Source: an uncultured Christensenella sp.
GTDB taxonomy: Bacteria; Bacillota; Clostridia; Christensenellales; Borkfalkiaceae
Assembly: GCA_910576655.1 (NCBI GenBank)
Contig: CAJTJC010000006.1
Coordinates: 1-64,000 of the forward strand
DNA: 64,000 bases
Direction of reading: 5' to 3'
Each line of letters starts with the position of its first letter. The stretch's first letter is position 1. Shown here piece after piece: positions 15,862 to 22,812 of the stretch. A model generated the notes under the pieces. It worked only from the letters and a program-made list of their open reading frames with translations, did not search any database and was not told the DNA's origin. The position numbers and the translations under genes are program-made.

Positions 15862-15904
15862 ATTATAGCATTTAATTCCTATCCTGTCAATAGGAATTAA
15901 ATGC
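15862..15904 (-). promoter_or_regulatory. copA promoter embedded in a perfect 15-bp palindrome (operator)
   Basis: On the minus strand: TTGACA (15885-15890), a 17-base spacer and TATAAT (15862-15867), a consensus promoter. A palindrome with 15-base arms, GCATTTAATTCCTAT-N7-ATAGGAATTAAATGC (15868-15904), covers the -35 box and fills the whole spacer, so a bound repressor would block RNA polymerase. Only seven bases separate the -10 box from the ATG, which predicts a leaderless mRNA. Confidence 0.82.
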
Positions 15905-15928
15905 TGTTTAGGTAAGTTTTTTTATGCA

Positions 15929-16029
15929 ATAGAGATTTCCTTGCGGACAAAGAAATAGCGCACTATCTTCGCTTGCGAAGTATAGTGCGCTATATTTTAT
16001 AAAAGATTATAAAGATAAATTGAAATTTA
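15929..16029 (-). repeat. Right flank repeat R, copy B
   Basis: A 101-base copy of the repeat at 5585-5684, in opposite orientation. It starts at the stop codon of the 252-residue gene and contains all three hairpins. Compared with copy A, the long stem reads TAGCGCAC / GTGCGCTA instead of TAACGCAC / GTGCGTTA, a compensated base-pair change. The third hairpin has a G-U pair in place of A-U. Confidence 0.8.
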
Positions 16030-16785
16030 TATGCTTACTTTCGTTATTTGCATTTCTTCTAAAATGCCGTAGGTGTTTTTATAGGGTACGATATTAATTG
16101 TTTTCTTTTGCTGTAAAAACTTCGCTTCCTTATGTGTAAACCAAGAACGCGCCCATTTCTCGTAAGTTGTACCATTATCTTCGTAACGCACTTTAATGTA
16201 TTTAATCAGAAAACCTTTAACTTGTATCACTTCGCCTTGCCTTGTGGGTAAATCTCTGTTTTCCATACCGACAATAATCTTTTTATCAAGCTCATTTCTA
16301 TAAACTCCGCGATAGAATAATATATAAGCAAACGGAAGAATGAGAATTAAAAATATTATAGCAAGCGTTAAGTGCAGTTCATAATTCGGTTTGGTTAATT
16401 CTGAAATTCTTTTAGGGGATGAAATATTGCTGTTAGGCACAATAGTTATAATAATCGTGTTTCCAACTCGTTCTGCCGCTTTACTTTCCGAACCGTATAT
16501 TCTGTCCGTACCCGTATAAATAGAACCGTCAGCGGCGACATAGCTGTACTCCGTTTCATAATTATAATTATGAATATCGTCGCCGCCTTCGCTTACGCGA
16601 TGATAGGTGGTTATTTCGGCTTCGACTTCTATGCCGTACTTTATAAGCATTTCGCTATTATGGTCTGTGGATATGTATAACCCCCAAAAAATACCCGATA
16701 GCACTATGGTTAAAATCAATCCCACGCTAAAAACAAATAATCTTGCGCCAATATCTTTTTTAATGCCGATGTTTTTGTTTTCCAT
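16027..16785 (-). CDS. Accessory membrane protein, DUF3592-like
   Basis: At 252 residues, this has two predicted membrane helices (about residues 13-37 and 131-155) that flank a ~90-residue extracytoplasmic part with NYNYETEYSYVAADGSIYTG. A cytoplasmic tail follows with KYIKVRYEDNGTTYEKWARS. The helix and beta-rich layout fits DUF3592-type proteins, whose function is unknown. It is the second gene of accessory locus 2. Its ATG lies 12 bases after truncated repeat copy C, so it follows the first cassette directly, and its TAA stop is the first codon of repeat copy B. Confidence 0.7.
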   Translation of the reverse strand: MENKNIGIKKDIGARLFVFSVGLILTIVLSGIFWGLYISTDHNSEMLIKYGIEVEAEITTYHRVSEGGDDIHNYNYETEYSYVAADGSIYTGTDRIYGSESKAAERVGNTIIITIVPNSNISSPKRISELTKPNYELHLTLAIIFLILILPFAYILFYRGVYRNELDKKIIVGMENRDLPTRQGEVIQVKGFLIKYIKVRYEDNGTTYEKWARSWFTHKEAKFLQQKKTINIVPYKNTYGILEEMQITKVSI

Positions 16786-16796
16786 ATTTGTTCCTT

Positions 16797-16863
16797 CTAT
16801 CTTCGCTTGCGAAGTATAGTGCGATATATTTTATAAAAGATTATAAAGATAAATTGAAATTTA
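16797..16863 (-). repeat. Right flank repeat R, copy C (3' truncated)
   Basis: The first 67 bases of the R repeat, starting with the TAA of the 122-residue gene. It matches copies A and B closely, then stops inside the 3' arm of the long hairpin (after GCGAAGATAG). The next gene begins 12 bases further on. The truncation removes the third hairpin and most of the closing stem. Confidence 0.78.
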
Positions 16864-17229
16864 CTTAAATTCGACTTTGCTTGCCGTTATCTTAAACATT
16901 AAATAATGTTCGGAAGTCGCTTCGCCATAATGTTTTATAAGAACAGGACATTCTTTCATAAATCGCTTTTTTAATTCCATATCGTTGCATTCTTCCGCAA
17001 TGCCCGTAATACGCAACCATTCTCTTGTATCGTTCTTTTTTGCAATGATTTGTATATGTCCGTCGATGCGTAGTTGATTATGCACTTCATTGCCGTCGTG
17101 CGTGGCAATATAGAAGAAGTCTCTCGCTTCCATAATAGCTCCGAACGGTCTTACTGCGGGGAATTCATTGTTTATTGTTGCTACATAAAAACATTCGCAA
17201 TCTTTTATAAAATCATAAGCCTTGCTCAT
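16861..17229 (-). CDS. Pyridoxamine 5'-phosphate oxidase-family flavin/heme-binding-fold protein
   Basis: A 122-residue split-barrel protein of the PNPOx-like superfamily (COG5015 type). Diagnostic segments are the start MSKAYDFIKDCECFYVATIN, then PAVRPFGAIMEARDFFYIAT, HNQLRIDGHIQIIA and the EWLRITGIAEE strand. Relatives bind FMN or related cofactors. The substrate here is unknown, and small members like this are not true PNPOx enzymes. It is the first gene after the L2 promoter element in accessory locus 2. AAGGTG precedes the ATG, and its TAA stop belongs to repeat copy C. Confidence 0.83.
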   Translation of the reverse strand: MSKAYDFIKDCECFYVATINNEFPAVRPFGAIMEARDFFYIATHDGNEVHNQLRIDGHIQIIAKKNDTREWLRITGIAEECNDMELKKRFMKECPVLIKHYGEATSEHYLMFKITASKVEFK

Positions 17230-17243
17230 AACAACACCTTGTT

Positions 17244-17328
17244 TAAATTACTGTTTTTCGAATAGTCATATAGCATTACCGTACTAAAAAAGCAAAGGCT
17301 GATTATCGTCCTTGCTTTAATCACTATG
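17244..17328 (-). repeat. Left flank element L2: hairpin plus promoter, homologous to L1
   Basis: About 85 bases aligning with 4677-4759. On the minus strand it has the hairpin AAAGCAAGG / CCTTTGCTTT, a T run, and a promoter TTGCTT (17290-17295)-17 bases-TATATG (17267-17272) about 40 bases before the 122-residue gene. The spacing and sequence are the same as in L1, although the downstream genes are unrelated. It begins shortly after the ansA stop codon. Confidence 0.7.
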
Positions 17329-17347
17329 AAATAAATCGGAGCTTTTT

Positions 17348-18364
17348 TTAATGCAGTTTTTCAAAAAAGTAATTTTTATCAAGCTCGCTTTTAATGCTTT
17401 TACCCGACCCCAGCGCCAAAAGCGCCTTTACGGTAGCCATTTCAAAGCTAATATCGTAGGCGACGGTACACATATCCTTTAACCCCAAAGCGCTGCCGTA
17501 AGTACGCGCTTTACTGTCCACCGTCGCAATAACGACCTCTATTCCAAGATTTTTACAGTACGCAAGGAAATTTTTAAAATTAGCCTTGTCACCCTCAGTG
17601 CAGACGGTTCCGCTATGGTATAGCTGAACCATAACAGCTTTGGGCTTAACCTCGTTAAACCTGTAATAATCGAAATTAAGCAACGAATGTGCCTGAATAG
17701 TTACCATATCGGTGCAAAGCTTCTGCGCGTCGCACGCGGCACGCGGGCGGCGCAGCTCCGACGGCGTGGGGTTATACTGGTTTTCATTATAGACGAACCG
17801 CCAACCTCTTATTTCGCCGTAAGGTACGTTCAAAATACTCTCATATTCTCCACGCCATTGCGTTGCCGAAGTAAGTCTGCTACCGAGATGTATTTTACAG
17901 TTTTCCGAATGGTTCTCGAAGCTGACGAATACGCCGCCGTAGTCCACGCTCTCTATAAAGGTTACCGCACCCGCAAAATTTTCCACGCCGCGGCTGCGCT
18001 CGTCCTCTATGGGGTAAAGCGCGGAAACGAGCACAAGCGGTATCGGTATATCGCAGAAAATCTGCGAAAAATAATTTGCGGTAAAACAAAGTGTGTCCGT
18101 GCCGTGAGTGAGAATAATACCGTCGTATTTCGTCTTGTCGACGCTGCGGATACAGTTTGCCATGGTTTCAAGGTCGGCGGGCTGCATATTTTCGCTGAGA
18201 ATATTCAGCGGGTGCAGCACGTCGAACTCAATCGCGCCGCCGAAGCGTTCGCGGTATTTCGTTATCAGCAGACTGCTCGTTTCGCTGTCGAGGTCAACCA
18301 CCCCGCCGTTTACGTACGAGCCTATCGTACCGCCCGTAAATATGACGCAAATTTTATTATTCAT
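17348..18364 (-). CDS. ansA: Asparaginase (type I-like)
   Basis: This 338-residue enzyme hydrolyses asparagine to aspartate and ammonia. The two catalytic threonine motifs of the asparaginase/glutaminase fold are present: TGGTIGS (Thr13) and ILTHGTDTLCFTANY (residues 84-98). No signal peptide is seen, so it is cytoplasmic. The C-terminal domain has VQLYHSGTVCTEGD. It starts eight bases after asnS ends, on the same strand, so synthesis of Asn-tRNA and breakdown of asparagine are probably cotranscribed. Glutaminase side activity cannot be excluded. Confidence 0.92.
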   Translation of the reverse strand: MNNKICVIFTGGTIGSYVNGGVVDLDSETSSLLITKYRERFGGAIEFDVLHPLNILSENMQPADLETMANCIRSVDKTKYDGIILTHGTDTLCFTANYFSQIFCDIPIPLVLVSALYPIEDERSRGVENFAGAVTFIESVDYGGVFVSFENHSENCKIHLGSRLTSATQWRGEYESILNVPYGEIRGWRFVYNENQYNPTPSELRRPRAACDAQKLCTDMVTIQAHSLLNFDYYRFNEVKPKAVMVQLYHSGTVCTEGDKANFKNFLAYCKNLGIEVVIATVDSKARTYGSALGLKDMCTVAYDISFEMATVKALLALGSGKSIKSELDKNYFFEKLH

Positions 18365-18372
18365 ACAGTTTA

Positions 18373-19749
18373 TTAAAGTCCGCCTACCGTGCGTGGATAC
18401 AGAAGAGTATCCCTGATATTCTGAACGCCGGTAACATACATAATCATTCTTTCAAAGCCGAGCCCGAAGCCGCTGTGCGGAACAGAGCCGTATTTGCGCG
18501 TATCGAGATATTCGGTATAGCTTTCAAGCGGCATATTGCGTATTGCCATTGCAGACTTCAATTTTTCAAGGTCCGCCTCGCGCTCGCTGCATCCGATTAT
18601 TTCGCCTATTCCCGGAACAAGCAGGTCGGTTGCCGCAACGGTCTTGCCGTCCTTATTCTGCTTCATATAGAACGCCTTAATCGATGCAGGGTAATCGGTT
18701 ACGAAAACAGGCTTTTTAAAATACTCTTCGGTAAGGTATCTCTCGTGCTCGGTCTGCAAATCGCTACCCCACTCGACGGGATATTTAAATTCTTTGCCAG
18801 ACTTTTTCAGAACCTCTACCGCTTCGGTATAAGTTATCTTGCCGAAATCGCTTTCAACGACGCTTTTAAGCTTTTCAAGCAGCCCCTTTTCAACCCTTTC
18901 TTCAAAGAAAGCAAGCTCTTCGGGGCACGCTTCCATAACGTCCTTTATAATAAATTTAATAAAGTCCTCGGCAATTTCGATTATATCGTGCAAATCGCAG
19001 AAGCAGACCTCGGGCTCTATCTGCCAGAACTCCGCAGCGTGGCGCGTAGTATTACTGTGCTCTGCGCGGAAGGTCGGACCGAAGGTATAAATTTTACCCA
19101 GTCCCATTGCCGCACATTCGCCTTCAAGCTGACCCGAAACGGTAAGCCCCGCCTTAGCCCCGAAAAAGTCGTCCGCATAATATTCCTGTTCGGTCTTGTA
19201 TTGGCCTTTCCAGCCGTGCGTGGTCACGCGGAACATTTCCCCCGCGCCCTCGCAATCGCTACCGGTAATAATCGGGGTATGCACGTATTTATATCCGTTA
19301 CCGTTGAAATATTTATGGATGGCGAAAGCAAGCGCGTTTCTTACTGCAAACACCGCCTCGAAAAATCTCGTACGGGGTCTCAAATGCGGAATGGTCCTCA
19401 AAAACTCCAAGGTATGATGCTTTTTCTGCAAGGGGTAATCGGCAGGACATCCGCCGAAAACCTCTATCGACTGAACGGACATTTCGTAACCGTTCCTTTC
19501 CGACGGAATAAATTTACCTATAACTTTAAGCGCCGCCCCTACTACGAGCGCGGGCTTCACTTCGCTGTCCGATACCTTATCCTTTTCTATTACAAGCTGT
19601 AAATTTTTTAAAGCCGTTCCGTCGTTCAACTCGATAAACGCAATACTTTTCGAATCGCGCCACGTTCTGACCCAGCCGCAAACGGTTACCTGTTTGCCGA
19701 TATATTCCGCGCCGTCTTTGAATAAAACTTTTATGTCGGTATGCTGCAT
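18373..19749 (-). CDS. asnS: Asparaginyl-tRNA synthetase
   Basis: AsnRS (458 residues) is a class IIb synthetase that charges tRNA-Asn. The N-terminal OB-fold anticodon domain reads VTVCGWVRTWRDSKSIAFIE. Class II motifs follow: GPTFRAEHSNTTRHAAEFW (motif 2) and GFGLGFERMIMYVTG (motif 3). The HxxEFWQIEPE segment distinguishes it from AspRS. An Aggaga-type ribosome-binding site precedes the ATG, and a hairpin (19773-19797) sits just upstream of it, between rpmF and asnS. ansA follows after eight bases. Confidence 0.95.
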   Translation of the reverse strand: MQHTDIKVLFKDGAEYIGKQVTVCGWVRTWRDSKSIAFIELNDGTALKNLQLVIEKDKVSDSEVKPALVVGAALKVIGKFIPSERNGYEMSVQSIEVFGGCPADYPLQKKHHTLEFLRTIPHLRPRTRFFEAVFAVRNALAFAIHKYFNGNGYKYVHTPIITGSDCEGAGEMFRVTTHGWKGQYKTEQEYYADDFFGAKAGLTVSGQLEGECAAMGLGKIYTFGPTFRAEHSNTTRHAAEFWQIEPEVCFCDLHDIIEIAEDFIKFIIKDVMEACPEELAFFEERVEKGLLEKLKSVVESDFGKITYTEAVEVLKKSGKEFKYPVEWGSDLQTEHERYLTEEYFKKPVFVTDYPASIKAFYMKQNKDGKTVAATDLLVPGIGEIIGCSEREADLEKLKSAMAIRNMPLESYTEYLDTRKYGSVPHSGFGLGFERMIMYVTGVQNIRDTLLYPRTVGGL

Positions 19750-19772
19750 TATACTTCTCCTAAAATAAAAGC

Positions 19773-19797
19773 AATGGACTGCCGCAGGCAGTCCATT
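19773..19797 (-). terminator. Hairpin between rpmF and asnS, terminator or attenuator
   Basis: An 11-bp perfect stem (AATGGACTGCC / GGCAGTCCATT) with a 3-base loop. On the minus strand it is followed by TGCTTTTATTTT and then the asnS ribosome-binding site. It probably ends the yceD-rpmF transcript. There is no room for a promoter between it and asnS, so asnS must rely on readthrough or a promoter inside rpmF. Confidence 0.65.
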
Positions 19798-19809
19798 TAC
19801 ATAAAGTGC

Positions 19810-19998
19810 TTAGTCTTTCTTTTCGTCCTTAGAAACTACCTCGACCTTATCATAAAAACCGCAGTTTCCGCAAACTCTGTGCGCCTGCATTTTCGAATGA
19901 CAATGAGGGCATTCCACAAGCGTGGGAGCCGTTGCCTTATAATTTGCAAATCTGCTATTAGTCCTTGCCTTCGATTGTTTTGCCTTAGGTACTGCCAT
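19810..19998 (-). CDS. rpmF: 50S ribosomal protein L32 (zinc-binding form)
   Basis: L32 (62 residues) starts MAVPKAKQSKARTNSRFAN and has the zinc finger CPHC...CGNC, so this is the Cys4 form. GGAG precedes the ATG on the minus strand. It follows yceD by 15 bases, the classic yceD-rpmF operon. The tail DKVEVVSKDEKKD is rich in charged residues. Confidence 0.96.
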   Translation of the reverse strand: MAVPKAKQSKARTNSRFANYKATAPTLVECPHCHSKMQAHRVCGNCGFYDKVEVVSKDEKKD

Positions 19999-20013
19999 AA
20001 TTTTACTCCTTAA

Positions 20014-20421
20014 TTACTTATTGTTTAAATCAATACCCGTACAGTCCTCTCTGCATAACAACACGTTTGGCTGACTGAAAAGTATTGCATCGTCTACGGC
20101 GGTCTCTAAATTAATATTTATACCGTCGTAGCGATAGTTATCGGGGTCATCTTCCGTAACAAACAGCACGTCAAATGCTTGCTCTACTTGGGTAGCGGCA
20201 TCATTTAAGCAATATGAACATTGCCCCGCAACGCCGTACTTTACGGTAAAGCTAACGCCTACGCTGTCGTCCTCGTAAATGTCGTAGCTGCCCTGAACCT
20301 TAACGCTTCCGTCTATCTTACAGAGCGGAACCATACACATATTCTCGGGGGGCTGATAATCGAATTCGAAAACGCCCGAATATTTTTTTAATGCGTTTAG
20401 CTTTTTGACTTCTATTTTCAT
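20014..20421 (-). CDS. yceD: YceD/DUF177-family protein
   Basis: At 135 residues, this belongs to the DUF177 family, almost always encoded next to rpmF and implicated in 23S rRNA or ribosome biogenesis. The conserved GQCSYCLND (first CxxC) and CREDCTGID (second Cys pair) are present; the tail is shorter than in many homologues, which continue with CG.N. I chose the ATG at 20421 because the longer frame begins inside the -35 box of a good promoter. The implied leader is only about 12 bases and has no clear Shine-Dalgarno sequence. rpmF follows 15 bases later. Confidence 0.85.
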   Translation of the reverse strand: MKIEVKKLNALKKYSGVFEFDYQPPENMCMVPLCKIDGSVKVQGSYDIYEDDSVGVSFTVKYGVAGQCSYCLNDAATQVEQAFDVLFVTEDDPDNYRYDGININLETAVDDAILFSQPNVLLCREDCTGIDLNNK

Positions 20422-20440
20422 ATCAAAAGTTGACTTTAAA

Positions 20441-20469
20441 ATTATATTATAGGATATAAACTTTGTCAA
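20441..20469 (-). promoter_or_regulatory. yceD-rpmF promoter
   Basis: On the minus strand: TTGACA (20464-20469), 17 bases, TATAAT (20441-20446), a consensus sigma-70-type promoter directly after the ackA stop codon. Confidence 0.8.
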
Positions 20470-20486
20470 CTTTTTTTGCGGGCATT

Positions 20487-21683
20487 TTATAAAAGTTCAG
20501 CCGTTTCCCTTGCAATTACCAATTCTTCGTTGGTGGGTATTACGAGAACGGCGACTTTCGAGTCCTTAGTTGACAAAACTCTTATAGAACCGTCGTTTTT
20601 AGCGTCGTTCGCCTTGTCGTCGAACCTGACGCCGAGGAACTCGAGCCCGTGACATACGTCCGCGCGAACCGTGGGCGTATTTTCGCCTATACCCGCGGTG
20701 AAAACTATGCAGTCGAGTCCGCCCATTGCGGCAGCGTAAGCGCCGACAAACTTCTTCGTCTGATACGCAAACATATCAAGCGCAAGCGCGCATCTTTCGT
20801 TGCCTGCGTCCGCGCCCGCACATAAATCTCTGAAATCGCTCGAAACGCCGGAAACACCGGAAACGCCGCACTTTTTATTGAGATAGGTAACCGTGTCGGC
20901 GTGACTCATTCCCTTCTTTCTTGCAAGAAACTCTACCGCCGACGCGTCGATGTCGCCCGAACGCGTACCCATAAGCACGCCTGCAAGCGGGGTAAAGCCC
21001 ATCGAAGTATCGATACACTTTCCGCCGTCGACAGCCGTAATCGACGAGCCGTTGCCTAAATGACAGGTAACGATTTTAAGCTCCTCCGCCTTTTTGCCGA
21101 GAAATTTTGCGGCTTCCTGCGATACGTATTTATGGCTCGTTCCGTGCGCGCCGTATTTTCTCACGGAATACTTTTTATAGTCGTCGTAATCAATTCCGTA
21201 AAGGAAGGCCTTGGGCGGCATAGTCGAGTGGAACGAGGAATCGAACACCAAAACCATAGGCTTGCCGGGCATAACCTCCATGCACGCTCTTACGCCCGTA
21301 GCCGCAGCGGGATTGTGCAGGGGACCAAGCTCGAAGGTCTTTTCTTCAAGCGTTTTCATAACGTCCGGTGTGACCAAAGTCGCCTTTTTGAAATATTCTC
21401 CGCTTGCAACCACCCTGTGACCGACTGCGTCGATTTCTGTCATTGATTTTATTACGCCGATTTTACCGTCGAGCAACGCGTCAAGCACGAGCTTAATCGC
21501 AATTTTATGGTTGGGCATATCCTGCTCGTAAATCTTTTCCGCGCCGTTGCCCTTCGCCTTTAAAAGCGAGCCGCTGATACCTATTCTTTCGCAGCCGCCT
21601 TTTGCAAGCACCTTTTCCGTTTCCATATCGAAAAGCTGGTATTTAAGCGACGAGCTTCCCGCATTGATAACTAAAATTTTCAT
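20487..21683 (-). CDS. ackA: Acetate kinase
   Basis: This 398-residue enzyme interconverts acetyl-phosphate plus ADP and acetate plus ATP, the energy-yielding step of acetate fermentation. Hallmarks are VINAGSSSLKYQLFD at the start, VLVFDSSFHSTMP, VTCHLGNGSSITAV with the adenosine site, GVLMGTRSGDIDAS, and FTAGIGENTPTVR. The ATG at 21683 has AGAGG upstream; a longer frame adds 18 residues with no family match. It follows pta by 16 bases and is cotranscribed with it. Confidence 0.97.
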   Translation of the reverse strand: MKILVINAGSSSLKYQLFDMETEKVLAKGGCERIGISGSLLKAKGNGAEKIYEQDMPNHKIAIKLVLDALLDGKIGVIKSMTEIDAVGHRVVASGEYFKKATLVTPDVMKTLEEKTFELGPLHNPAAATGVRACMEVMPGKPMVLVFDSSFHSTMPPKAFLYGIDYDDYKKYSVRKYGAHGTSHKYVSQEAAKFLGKKAEELKIVTCHLGNGSSITAVDGGKCIDTSMGFTPLAGVLMGTRSGDIDASAVEFLARKKGMSHADTVTYLNKKCGVSGVSGVSSDFRDLCAGADAGNERCALALDMFAYQTKKFVGAYAAAMGGLDCIVFTAGIGENTPTVRADVCHGLEFLGVRFDDKANDAKNDGSIRVLSTKDSKVAVLVIPTNEELVIARETAELL

Positions 21684-21699
21684 ATAGTACCTCTGTAAT

Positions 21700-22701
21700 T
21701 TATTCTGCCTGTAATGCCGTAACGGCAACCGTTGCAACTATATCCTCGACGCTGCAACCCCTCGAAAGGTCGTTCAAGGGCTTTGCAAAGCCCTGACAAA
21801 TAGGACCTACCGCCATATATCCGCCGAAGCGCTCCGCTATTTTGTAGCCTATGTTTCCCGCATTTATATTGGGGAATACGAATACGTTAGCATTGCCTGC
21901 GACCTTTGAATCGGGCGCTTTAAGCTTGCCTACCTCGGGCGCGACGGACGCGTCAAACTGGAACTCACCGTCGAGTGCAAGCTCGGGCGCCTTTGCTTTT
22001 GCAAGCTCTACCGCTTCCTTTACTCTCGGAACGGTCTGCGTATATTTGTCGTCGTTACCGCTTCCCTTGGTCGAAAACGAAAGCATTGCAACCCTCGGTT
22101 CGATTCCCGCAATATCCTTTGCCGTCTTTGCGGAGGAAATCGCTATATCGGCAAGCTGTTCGGCAGTCGGCTCGATATTTATGGCGCAATCGCCGAATAC
22201 GGCAACGCCGTCGGGGTTATACTTATGCTTCTCGGGCGCAATCATAATAAAACAGCTCGATACCGTTTTAATTCCGGGCGCAGTCTTTACGACCTGTAAA
22301 CCGGGACGAAGCGTATTTGCCGTTGAATGGCAAGCTCCTGAAACGTAGCCGTCCACGTCGCCCGCTTTAAGCATGAGCGCGCCGAACATTGTCCTATCCT
22401 TCGCCTGAGCGAGCGCCTCCTCCTCGGTCATTCCCTTAGCCTTTCTTGCCTCGTACAGAATTTTTGCGTATTTCTCGGTTTTATCCGACGTAAGCGGGTC
22501 GACAAGCGTTATACCCGTAATATCCGTGTCGGGAGCAACCTTTTTGCACTCCGCTTCATTACCTATAAGAACAATCTTCGCAATGCCCTCTTTCGTAATT
22601 TTGGCAGCCGCCTCTACGACGCGCTTGTCCTCTCCTTCACAAAGCACTATAGTCTTTTTGTTTGCCGCCGCTTTCGCCTTGATTTCATCAAGTAATGACA
22701 T
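21700..22701 (-). CDS. pta: Phosphate acetyltransferase
   Basis: At 333 residues, this is the short PTA form without N-terminal regulatory domains. It converts acetyl-CoA and phosphate to acetyl-phosphate. Family segments: IVLCEGEDKRVVEAA near the start, DVDGYVSGACHSTANTLRPG, and the C-terminal NVFVFPNINAGNIGYK, PICQGFAKPLNDLSRGC. AAGGAG precedes the ATG. With ackA it forms the complete acetyl-CoA-to-acetate pathway. The divergent tmcAL gene starts 111 bases away. Confidence 0.97.
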   Translation of the reverse strand: MSLLDEIKAKAAANKKTIVLCEGEDKRVVEAAAKITKEGIAKIVLIGNEAECKKVAPDTDITGITLVDPLTSDKTEKYAKILYEARKAKGMTEEEALAQAKDRTMFGALMLKAGDVDGYVSGACHSTANTLRPGLQVVKTAPGIKTVSSCFIMIAPEKHKYNPDGVAVFGDCAINIEPTAEQLADIAISSAKTAKDIAGIEPRVAMLSFSTKGSGNDDKYTQTVPRVKEAVELAKAKAPELALDGEFQFDASVAPEVGKLKAPDSKVAGNANVFVFPNINAGNIGYKIAERFGGYMAVGPICQGFAKPLNDLSRGCSVEDIVATVAVTALQAE

Positions 22702-22812
22702 AGGATTCTCCTTAAAATACTTTATTTATCCGCGCCGTTGTTGTATAATTGATTTGCGGATATATTTTACTGCAATATTATATATTAAAAAAACGGAATT
22801 GTAAAGTTTATA

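Noticed and set aside
18475..19602. A 375-codon open frame on the plus strand
   Set aside because: It is antisense to asnS, has no recognisable domain or ribosome-binding site, and arises from codon bias of the real gene.
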